DNA from: Acidobacteriota bacterium
Lineage (GTDB): Bacteria > Acidobacteriota > Terriglobia > Terriglobales > Acidobacteriaceae
Assembly: GCA_021799945.1 (NCBI GenBank)
Contig: JAJYZK010000123.1
Span: 1-8,307, forward strand
Length of the DNA: 8,307 nucleotides
Direction of reading: 5' to 3'
The notes beneath the pieces are model-generated. The model saw only the letters and a program-made list of their open reading frames with translations. It searched no databases and was not told where the DNA came from. This document shows, piece by piece, positions 1 through 5,787 of the stretch. The translations under genes and the position numbers were made by a program. Position 1 is the first letter of the stretch. Each line of letters opens with the position of its first letter.

Positions 1-1
1 G

Positions 2-1240
2 CTGGTGGTCGACGATAACCGGACGAACCGGCGGATTCTCGAGGGCCTGTTGACGAGTTGGGGAATGAAGGTCACCCTGACCGCCGGCGGCGAGCAGGCG
101 CTGGAATGCCTGGCCGCGGCCGGCGGCCACGACGGCCCTTTCCAACTGATCCTCACCGATATGCACATGCCCAAGATGGACGGCTTCGGCCTGGTCGACG
201 AGATCCGGCGGAGCGGTGGAACTCCTGCGGCCACCATCATGATGCTTACCTCCGCGGGATACCGCGGCGATGCGGCCCGCTGCGCGGAGCTCGGCATCGC
301 CGCCTACCTGCTGAAACCCGTTCGCCAGACGGAGCTTCGCGATGCGATCGAACACGCGCTGGGAGCCAGGCGGCAGAAGAGGGAGGCCCCCATGATCACC
401 GGCAACTCCCTGCGGCAGGAGCACGGCGAGCAGCGCTCGCTCCACGTGCTGCTGGCGGAGGACAACGAAGTGAACCAGAAGCTCGCGGCGCGCCTCCTGG
501 AGAAGAGAGGCCATGCGGTGACGGTGGTCGCCAATGGCGTGGAGGCGCTCTCCGCTCTGGAGCGGAGAGCCTACGACCTGGTGCTAATGGATGTGCAGAT
601 GCCCGGCATGGACGGCATCGAGGCAACGATTGAATTGCGCCGCAGAGAGGAACGCGGCGGTGGCCGCCAGCCGATCGTGGCCATGACGGCATTCGCCATG
701 AAGGGCGACCGGGAACGCTGCCTGGCCGCCGGCATGGACGGCTACCTGGCAAAGCCCATCCGCGCGCACGAATTGGACGATGTCCTGGACCGCTATGTGG
801 CCCGGAAGGCGGCTGCGCCGGAGGGCCACCAATCCCCGGAACCGAACGGAGCCTCGTCGGAGGGCGGCATCGACATCGATGAGCTTCTGGAGCGCGTCGG
901 CGGAGACCCCGACTTTCTTGCCGAGTTGATCGACGTCTTTCATCGGGATTATCCGCAGCAGCTTCGAGAGATCGGCCAAGCCGTGGCCAGTGGAGACGCG
1001 GAGAGCCTGGCGCAGCGCAGCCATGCGCTCAAAGGAGCTTTGTCGGCGCTGTCCGCCATTGACGCCGAGAACAAGGCGGCGGCGCTGGAGAGCATGGGCC
1101 GAGCGGGGAACCTGACGGGAGCCGAGCGAGCCTACGGCGATCTGAACGAGGAGTTGTCGCGCACGATCGCCTCGCTTGTCTCGCTGCGCGAAACTGCGGC
1201 GCGGCGCGGCGCGTTCACCCGAATGCAACTGCCGGACTGA
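2..1240 (+). CDS. Hybrid sensor histidine kinase, C-terminal part (REC-REC-HPt), 5' truncated
   Basis: The reading frame is open from the window edge, and a receiver domain begins immediately (LVVDDN), so this is the 3' end of a larger gene rather than a complete response regulator. Numbering from the GTG at 5: receiver 1 is about residues 1-120, with acidic pair D3/D4, phosphoacceptor D52 (LTDMHMPKMDG), T82 and K104. Receiver 2 is about 146-265, with E152/D153, phosphoacceptor D196 (LMDVQMPGMDG), T228 and K250. A C-terminal HPt domain (about 290-395) carries phospho-histidine H340 in SHALKGA. This order is typical of BarA-like multistep phosphorelay kinases, whose sensor, dimerisation and ATPase domains would lie upstream of the window. 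All phosphotransfer residues of both receivers and the HPt are present, so the relay looks functional. The output regulator and signal cannot be told from here. It converges on the oxidoreductase gene with a 38-bp gap and no clear terminator. Confidence 0.92.
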   Translation: MVVDDNRTNRRILEGLLTSWGMKVTLTAGGEQALECLAAAGGHDGPFQLILTDMHMPKMDGFGLVDEIRRSGGTPAATIMMLTSAGYRGDAARCAELGIAAYLLKPVRQTELRDAIEHALGARRQKREAPMITGNSLRQEHGEQRSLHVLLAEDNEVNQKLAARLLEKRGHAVTVVANGVEALSALERRAYDLVLMDVQMPGMDGIEATIELRRREERGGGRQPIVAMTAFAMKGDRERCLAAGMDGYLAKPIRAHELDDVLDRYVARKAAAPEGHQSPEPNGASSEGGIDIDELLERVGGDPDFLAELIDVFHRDYPQQLREIGQAVASGDAESLAQRSHALKGALSALSAIDAENKAAALESMGRAGNLTGAERAYGDLNEELSRTIASLVSLRETAARRGAFTRMQLPD

Positions 1241-1278
1241 GGAGTTCGAGCATCGTTCGCGGACCGGCGAGGGGAAGC

Positions 1279-2325
1279 TTATCCCAGCGAAGCCAGACGG
1301 ATTGGCTGCCGGCATCCCTGCTTTTCTCGCGCCATCGCATCGACGGCCAGGGCCAGATCTACCCTCCGAGCGGCCGCATGAGCTGCGCCCTGCATTGCGC
1401 GCTTGGTCGGTTCGTCGACGGGGGCGCGGCCGCCCGGGCAGCACGCCAGGAAATACCGCAATTGCGCCGTATAGGGATCCTCGGCGCTTAGCTCCATTTC
1501 TTCCGCTGCGGTCTGGCCGCCGATTACCCTGAGCCGATCTTCTTCAAATACAAGCTCGCCTTCCGCCGCCGTGACGCGAAAGCTCATGGAGAAGGGCGCC
1601 TCTCCCTCGAACCATCCCCCCTCGATCTCGACCTGCGCACCGCCTTCGTATTCGAGCAGGCAGCGGATCGCATCGCCTCCGGCCAGCCTGGACGCGGTGA
1701 CGAAACGCGGTGGCCCGAAGAGCGCAAGGGCCTGATCGAAGTCGTGGACGAGAAGGTCCAGGACCGCTCCTCCGCTGAATTCGCGGTTGCGCAGCCAGGG
1801 GCCCCATGCCGGATAGGCCGAGCTGCGGCGAAAGATCGCTCGGCGCACCGCTCCGCGCTCCGCCGAACGCACAAAGTCTCCTAAGCGCCGGTAGGCAGGC
1901 CAGAAACGGAGAACGTGCGCAATCATCAGCGAGCCGGCCGAGCGCTCTGCGGCCTGCAGCATCCCGGAGCACTCGGCCAGGGACAGCGCCATGGGCTTCT
2001 CGCAAAGCACGGTCTTGCCCGCCTCCAAGGCCGCGATGGCCATGCCGGCATGCCGGAAGGTGGGAAGGCAGATGTCGATGGCGTCCAGGGTAGGATCTTC
2101 GATCATCTCCCGCGCGAGACGCGAGTCGTCGCCCACGCCGATGTGCGCGAACCGGGGATGCGTTCTGGTAAAGACCTCCGCTTCAGGCAGCGCGGCGTAT
2201 GCCTCCAGATGACGCCTTCCCATGAAACCCAGGCCCAGCAATCCGACCCGCACCGGGGAGACGGGCTCTCCATGACCTGGAATCATCGCGTTGGTCCCGT
2301 CGTTGGTCCCGTCAAGGAGGGACAC
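1279..2325 (-). CDS. Gfo/Idh/MocA family NAD(P)-dependent oxidoreductase
   Basis: This is a predicted cytoplasmic dehydrogenase acting on a sugar, inositol or related polyol; the substrate cannot be read from sequence. The N-terminal Rossmann fold shows GLGFMG (residues 31-36, GxGxxG) followed by RRH. The family EKP motif (CEKPMA, E109-K110-P111) supplies the conserved lysine. The signature GGAVLDLLVHDFD holds D190, H194 and D197, the catalytic and substrate-binding positions of the family. The length (about 335-348 aa) is normal. The start is uncertain. The longest frame begins at GTG 2325 but includes a 12-bp tandem duplication coding DGTNDGTN and has no clear Shine-Dalgarno. ATG at 2286 or the GTG just before RVGLLGLGFMG would remove this unusual leader and leave a standard family N-terminus. 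It lies 60 bp downstream of the fecR-domain gene on the same strand and could be co-transcribed with it. Confidence 0.9.
   Translation of the reverse strand: MSLLDGTNDGTNAMIPGHGEPVSPVRVGLLGLGFMGRRHLEAYAALPEAEVFTRTHPRFAHIGVGDDSRLAREMIEDPTLDAIDICLPTFRHAGMAIAALEAGKTVLCEKPMALSLAECSGMLQAAERSAGSLMIAHVLRFWPAYRRLGDFVRSAERGAVRRAIFRRSSAYPAWGPWLRNREFSGGAVLDLLVHDFDQALALFGPPRFVTASRLAGGDAIRCLLEYEGGAQVEIEGGWFEGEAPFSMSFRVTAAEGELVFEEDRLRVIGGQTAAEEMELSAEDPYTAQLRYFLACCPGGRAPVDEPTKRAMQGAAHAAARRVDLALAVDAMAREKQGCRQPIRLASLG
2290..2313. repeat. Perfect 12-bp tandem duplication
   Basis: GTTGGTCCCGTC occurs twice head to tail (2290-2301 and 2302-2313). It lies in the first codons of the longest version of the oxidoreductase gene, where it would encode DGTN twice, and just upstream of the alternative ATG start at 2286. 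It is a recent duplication or a small microsatellite-like unit. Confidence 0.9.
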
Positions 2326-2385
2326 CGGTCAGCCGTATCGGTCCACATCCGAGTAATGATACCGCGGCCGAAAACCCGGTTGGAG

Positions 2386-3879
2386 TCAGCGCGAATGGCC
2401 GCCGCCGGAGGAGGCGCCGCGCCCCGCCGCCGATGATGCGCGGGATGCGCCGGAGAGGCCCCCCATCGACGACGAGCTTCCAAACCCTCCAGCCCTTCCC
2501 GCCGCCATGGGGCCTCCGGAGCCGTTACTGCGAGCCGCCGCGTTCCCAATGAGAACCGGCATGCTCACCGATTCGTGGATTTGCGCCTGCCGGGAGATGC
2601 GGGTCAGACTGCCGAGACTGCCTCGCGGCACACCCAGACCCGCCGAGTCGTTGCGGAAGACGAAGGTGTCGTTCGATTTCAACCCGGAAACGGCAAGCCG
2701 CTGCATGCTGACGGGAATGAGCGCGGGTTGGCCCGGGCCGGGAGGACGGCGCGGCCGCGGAGGCATCAGGGGCGGATGGGAGCGCCCGTTGACCGGCATA
2801 ACGCCGTTGGCCAGTCCCATCCACGCTCCGCCCGGCCGCCAGCCCCAGCCGTAGCCCGAGCAGTAGGACCAGCTTCCATAGTGATATGGCATCCATCCCC
2901 AGGGATAGGGCGACACCCAGGAGTAACCCGTTCCTCCATACCAAGCCCAGGCGCCGTTGCCGTACGGATCCCAGGAAGCGCTCGCCAGGTATGGCCGCCA
3001 CATGGACCCGCAGCCGCCGGCGCCGATAAAGCTCCCGTAATAATTCATATCGCTCATGCCGTAGCCATAAGGGGCGCCGCCGTAGGCGCCGGAAGAACCG
3101 GAGAAGTCGAAGGAACCACTCTGGGCAACAGTGCTGTGGTACTCGGCAGCCTGCCTATCCCAGCCGTCAAAGCGGCTTTCCGCGACCCTCTGCATATGCG
3201 CCGGTTGGTCCGGATTCGCCAGATCAAAGCGCAAGGTTCTCTTTTTCCAGACCGGAGTGGTTTCCGTGGGCCCCTCAATCTCGGCCGCGCCTTTCAGCAT
3301 GGAGAGCTCCGCCTGGGAATTCGCGACCTGAAGGCGAACATGGCTCGAAGGATGCAACACCAGGTTCTCGGATCCGAAACGCAACCGAAAATCGTTGCCT
3401 TTGGCGCTGGCCATGCTTACGTAGACCATCCCGGCAACCACATGGACGGTGGAAACCTTGGAGCCGGTGGGCCGCAACTGGAGTTGTTCCAGTTCGATCG
3501 TTGTATCTGGAGTCATGCGCAGGGAGCTGTTGTCCTCAAACTCAACCTCCGCCAGGCCCATTTCCGTCTGCAGCTTGACGCCTTCGATGAGCGGCAGGTT
3601 GGTCGCCGCGTTCTCAAAGCCGCGGTTGAGTTCGCGGTCGATCTTCACCGCGCCGATGACCTGGCTCAGGCGCACGATCCGCACCCTTGAGTTCGGAGCG
3701 GAATCGAGAGCGACGTTCGAAGCGGAGTTGGGAGCGGTGTGGGAGGCGGGGTCTGCGGCGCCGGCTCCTGCGCCGGACAGCGATGGGGGATCCTCTGCGG
3801 CGCCGCCGGCCAAAGCGTTCAGCGCAAAGGCCAAGGCAACCGCCGCCAGAAGCCGTGCGAAATGTCCGCGATGGAACAT
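2386..3879 (-). CDS. Secreted FecR-domain protein with Tyr/Trp/Gly-rich region
   Basis: This is an exported protein of unknown function. Residues 1-28 form a signal peptide (positive FHRGHFAR, then a hydrophobic LLAAVALAFALNALA core). A low-complexity Ala/Ser/Asn linker (30-64) follows. Residues about 66-200 resemble a FecR-type beta domain: RIVRLSQVIGAVKID, then LPLIEG, a VEFEDNSSLRMTPDTTIEL segment and the Val-rich VSTVHVVAGMVYVS. Residues 265-350 are very rich in Tyr, Trp and Gly (for example SWVSPYPWGWMPYHYGSW), with cysteines at 290 and 340. This resembles a region seen in many acidobacterial FecR proteins (DUF6600-like, by memory). The tail is Pro-rich (368-385), then Gly/Ser-rich to the end. 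The ATG at 3879 is preceded by GGAGGGAAGG. No FecI-type sigma factor or TonB receptor gene is adjacent, so classical iron-signalling FecR function is not supported. Cell-surface or structural roles are possible. Confidence 0.85.
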   Translation of the reverse strand: MFHRGHFARLLAAVALAFALNALAGGAAEDPPSLSGAGAGAADPASHTAPNSASNVALDSAPNSRVRIVRLSQVIGAVKIDRELNRGFENAATNLPLIEGVKLQTEMGLAEVEFEDNSSLRMTPDTTIELEQLQLRPTGSKVSTVHVVAGMVYVSMASAKGNDFRLRFGSENLVLHPSSHVRLQVANSQAELSMLKGAAEIEGPTETTPVWKKRTLRFDLANPDQPAHMQRVAESRFDGWDRQAAEYHSTVAQSGSFDFSGSSGAYGGAPYGYGMSDMNYYGSFIGAGGCGSMWRPYLASASWDPYGNGAWAWYGGTGYSWVSPYPWGWMPYHYGSWSYCSGYGWGWRPGGAWMGLANGVMPVNGRSHPPLMPPRPRRPPGPGQPALIPVSMQRLAVSGLKSNDTFVFRNDSAGLGVPRGSLGSLTRISRQAQIHESVSMPVLIGNAAARSNGSGGPMAAGRAGGFGSSSSMGGLSGASRASSAAGRGASSGGGHSR

Positions 3880-3961
3880 TCAATCCGCCTTCCCTCCGGC
3901 GCTGCCCGGCAGGCGCATCCTTTTCCCGGCGCCGAACCCGGAAGCAGCACGAATTACGGCC

Positions 3962-4003
3962 ATGCTAGCACTACTTTTCCCCGGAACTCCGGAATTCCCG
4001 GAA
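3962..4003 (-). promoter_or_regulatory. Candidate promoter/operator for the FecR-domain gene
   Basis: On the minus strand, three TTCCGG units recur at 8-9 bp spacing (plus-strand CCGGAA at 3981, 3989 and 3998). They include the palindrome TTCCCGGAA (3995-4003) and TTCCCCGGAA (3977-3986). Just downstream, in the direction of the fecR-domain gene, is an extended -10-like TGCTAGCAT (3962-3970) about 80 bp before the start codon. No good -35 hexamer exists, and the repeats occupy that place, as at activator-dependent promoters. This is inference from sequence pattern only. Confidence 0.25.
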
Positions 4004-4103
4004 GCCGTCCGTGGATTGTCTACGCCATGAAAATCGCGGCGGCCCGATTGAGCACCCCCATATCGCCCGGAGGCGCAGACCGCGCGGGAGTCATCCCTCC
4101 ACC

Positions 4104-4133
4104 TTGACTGGCCGGGGATTCCCCTGTTACCAA
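4104..4133 (+). promoter_or_regulatory. Candidate promoter of the ilvA-alaC leader transcript
   Basis: TTGACT (4104-4109) matches the -35 consensus at five of six positions. It is followed after 18 bp by TACCAA (4128-4133), a poor -10 with an upstream TG (4125-4126, extended -10 style). The spacer contains the palindrome GGGGATTCCCC, which could be an operator. A second -10-like TAGATT is at 4175-4180, without a convincing -35. Transcription from here would give a leader of roughly 230 nt before the terminator at 4366. Confidence 0.3.
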
Positions 4134-4365
4134 TAGATCCCAATCGACCTTTATCCGGGTACGAGGATTTTTTCTAGATTGTTCGATCGCGCCCTCCATT
4201 TCGACAACGCCCACCGTGCGATTGCTGGCGCACACCGGCTCGCCTCGCCCCTTCTTCCGCCCGCATGGTTCGCATGGTTTGCCGCGGAGATTGGACAGCG
4301 CTCGATTGCCGCCGCGGAAGGTGGCGCGCGGACGTAGGCCTCCGGACAAGGTAAGGATTCGAGAA
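4134..4365 (+). other. Gene-free leader region upstream of the terminator
   Basis: No convincing protein gene is seen in this stretch. It contains a 9-bp tandem duplication (4262-4279). Two segments are complementary to the 5' arm of the downstream terminator: GCTGGCG at 4224-4230, which pairs with 4369-4375, and GGTGGC at 4320-4325, which pairs with 4367-4372 through one G-U. Either could act as an antiterminator. In GC-rich DNA such short complementarity also arises by chance. No known riboswitch class was recognised. Confidence 0.3.
4262..4279. repeat. Perfect 9-bp tandem duplication
   Basis: CGCATGGTT occurs twice head to tail (4262-4270 and 4271-4279) in the non-coding leader region upstream of ilvA. 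Confidence 0.9.
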
Positions 4366-4404
4366 GGCCGCCAGCCGCGCAACAGGTTGGTGGCCTTTCT
4401 TTTT
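4366..4404 (+). terminator. Intrinsic terminator, possibly an attenuator, upstream of ilvA
   Basis: The arms GGCCGCCAGCC (4366-4376) and GGTTGGTGGCC (4385-4395) form an 11-bp stem with two G-U pairs around an 8-nt loop. The AA before the stem can extend it by two A-U pairs. It is followed immediately by TTTCTTTTT (4396-4404). Orientation is plus. No plus-strand gene lies upstream back to 3880 (the neighbour is divergent), so the hairpin either ends a small RNA or acts as an attenuator in the leader of the following genes. The U-tract runs directly into the Shine-Dalgarno AGGAGA (4405-4410) of the next ORF, a layout usual for leader regulation. Confidence 0.75.
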
Positions 4405-4421
4405 AGGAGAAGATACTCGCA

Positions 4422-4529
4422 ATGAGAACGACGCTGCTCGCCCGCCTCCCTTCGCCCTTCGCGAACTGGCTTTCCCTGGTCCGGCCCCATGCCCGGCCCC
4501 ATGCCGCGCAGGCCGAGGTCTCGCAATGA
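4422..4529 (+). CDS. Putative 35-aa leader/coupled small ORF upstream of ilvA
   Basis: An ATG at 4422 opens 35 codons that end in the TGA at 4527-4529. That stop overlaps the ilvA ATG at 4526 (ATGA), the arrangement typical of translational coupling. AGGAGA (4405-4410) lies upstream with a somewhat long spacing. The predicted peptide begins MRTTLLARLP. It contains five Leu, two Val and two Thr but no Ile, one Trp, and a duplicated ARPH-type segment (RPHARPHA) from a 12-bp tandem repeat. It has no recognisable domain. It could be a leader peptide, a genuine small protein, or merely the consequence of a small insertion at the ilvA start (both ATGs share an 11-bp repeat). The terminator lies before rather than after it, so it does not fit the classical leader-peptide attenuator. 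Coding status is unproven. Confidence 0.35.
   Translation: MRTTLLARLPSPFANWLSLVRPHARPHAAQAEVSQ
4482..4505. repeat. Perfect 12-bp tandem duplication within the small ORF
   Basis: CGGCCCCATGCC occurs twice head to tail (4482-4493 and 4494-4505), coding the duplicated RPHA of the small ORF. The unit is in frame (12 bp), so copy-number change would not shift the reading frame. Confidence 0.9.
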
Positions 4530-5749
4530 GCATGCCTCCGGGGGTTTCTCTGGAGGAGATCCGGCGCGCGGCGGATCGAATCCGGAACCTGATCTATTTT
4601 TCGCCTTGCCAGCTTTCCGCGGATCTTTCGGCCATGGCCGGGCAGCAGATCTATCTCAAGCTCGATAATCTGCAGCGGACCGGCGCATTCAAGGAGCGGG
4701 GCGCGCTCAATAAAATCCTCACCCTCAGCGCGGAGGAAAGGCGGCGCGGAGTGGTTGCGGCCAGCGCGGGAAATCACGCGCAGGCCGTGGCCCACCACGC
4801 GACGCAGCGCGGCATCCGCGCGCAAATTGTCATGCCGCTGATGACCCCTCTGGTCAAAATCTCCGCGACGCGCGGCTTTGGCGCCGAGGTGATCCTGCAT
4901 GGCGCCAATTACGACGAGGCCTGCGAGGAGGCCCTGCGGCTTTGCGCCGAGCAGGGCGCCACGTTTCTCCATCCCTTCGACGACCCCGCCGTCATCAACG
5001 GCCAGGGCACCATCGGATTGGAGTTGCTCGAGCAGATTCGCGATTTGGAGGCGGTGGTGGTCCCGGTCGGCGGAGGGGGGCTCATCGGCGGCGTCGCCTG
5101 CGCCCTGAAGGAGAGCGATGCCCGGATCCGGGTGATCGGAGTGCAGACCGAGCGGCTGCCGTCCATGCTGCGGGCGCGGGAAAAGGGAGCGCCCATCACC
5201 CTGCCGCCGGAGGCCACCATCGCGGATGGAATCGCGGTGCGCCGCGCCGGGGATCTGACCTTGCCCCTGGCGCAGCGCTTTGTCGATGAAATCGTCACCG
5301 TGGACGAAGAGGAGATCGCCAGCGCCATTCTGGTTTTGCTGGAAAAAGAGAAAACGCTGGCCGAAGGCGCGGGGGCCGTCGCGTTGGCCGCGCTGCTGCA
5401 GAAGAAAACTTCGCTGCGCGGAGAGCGGACGGCGGTGCTGGTCTGCGGGGGCAACATCGACGTCAGCCTTTTGGCCAGAATCATCGAACGCGGCTTGGTC
5501 AAAGACGGGCGCCGGGTCCGCATCCGAGTGCACCTGGCGGACCGCCCCGGAGCCCTCCACCAGCTTACGAAGATCCTCGCCGATCAACGCGCCAACATCG
5601 TCGAAACGATTCACAACCGCGCATACTATGGGGTGAACCTGGGCGACACGGTGATCGACATCACCCTGGAAACCCGTGGCTCCGGCCATATCGCGGCGAT
5701 CGGCGCCGCGCTCGAAGAGGCCAATTACCGGTACGAGCGGATCCAGTAG
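4526..5749 (+). CDS. ilvA: Threonine ammonia-lyase (threonine dehydratase), PLP fold with C-terminal ACT domain
   Basis: This cytoplasmic PLP enzyme deaminates L-threonine to 2-oxobutyrate and ammonia, the entry step to isoleucine and also a catabolic reaction; it usually acts on serine too. The fold-type II core covers about residues 8-325. The PLP Schiff-base lysine is K56 in NLQRTGAFKERGA, SAGNHAQ (80-86) binds substrate, GGGGL (182-186) binds the phosphate, and VCGGNID (306-312) is near the end of the core. A single ACT domain fills about 330-407 (VRIRVHLADRPGALHQLTKIL), the likely site of amino-acid feedback control. At 407 aa it matches the medium-length one-ACT class and is shorter than the two-ACT E. 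coli IlvA (about 514 aa), so biosynthetic versus catabolic use is open. The start at ATG 4526 has GAGGT (4515-4519) six bases upstream; an in-frame ATG at 4532 is an alternative. It is followed by alaC after 38 bp, probably in one operon. Confidence 0.93.
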   Translation: MSMPPGVSLEEIRRAADRIRNLIYFSPCQLSADLSAMAGQQIYLKLDNLQRTGAFKERGALNKILTLSAEERRRGVVAASAGNHAQAVAHHATQRGIRAQIVMPLMTPLVKISATRGFGAEVILHGANYDEACEEALRLCAEQGATFLHPFDDPAVINGQGTIGLELLEQIRDLEAVVVPVGGGGLIGGVACALKESDARIRVIGVQTERLPSMLRAREKGAPITLPPEATIADGIAVRRAGDLTLPLAQRFVDEIVTVDEEEIASAILVLLEKEKTLAEGAGAVALAALLQKKTSLRGERTAVLVCGGNIDVSLLARIIERGLVKDGRRVRIRVHLADRPGALHQLTKILADQRANIVETIHNRAYYGVNLGDTVIDITLETRGSGHIAAIGAALEEANYRYERIQ

Positions 5750-5787
5750 TCCGCGTCATCACTGCTCCATAGCGGGGATACAAGCGA

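Larger units (their letters stand above)
4416..4530. repeat. 11-bp direct repeat at the two start codons
   Basis: CTCGCAATGAG occurs at 4416-4426, containing the small-ORF ATG, and again at 4520-4530, containing the ilvA ATG. The copies are 104 bp apart and bracket 93 bp of unique sequence. Removing one copy plus the unique part would put AGGAGAAGATA directly ahead of the ilvA start. Confidence 0.85.

Noticed and set aside
584..1444. Minus-strand frame overlapping the histidine kinase and oxidoreductase ends
   Set aside because: It would overlap two well-supported genes and shows no domain.
2575..3690. Plus-strand 371-codon frame inside the FecR-domain gene
   Set aside because: The minus frame has a signal peptide, a domain-like pattern and a ribosome-binding site. 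The plus frame has low-complexity, Arg/Pro/Gly-rich composition.
4026..4107. Short plus-strand ORF MKIAAARLSTP... in the intergenic region
   Set aside because: No Shine-Dalgarno, Pro/Gly/Ala composition, and it overlaps the candidate promoter. It is likely chance.
4313..4335. AAGGTGGCGCGCGG resembling a T-box antiterminator signature (AGGGTGGNACCGCG)
   Set aside because: The match is imperfect at key bases, and no specifier stem or partner bulge could be recognised, so it is only superficial similarity.
4403..5689. Long minus-strand open frame antisense to ilvA
   Set aside because: The plus frame is a complete, motif-bearing threonine ammonia-lyase. The antisense product is of atypical composition with no recognisable domain, as expected for shadow frames in GC-rich DNA.
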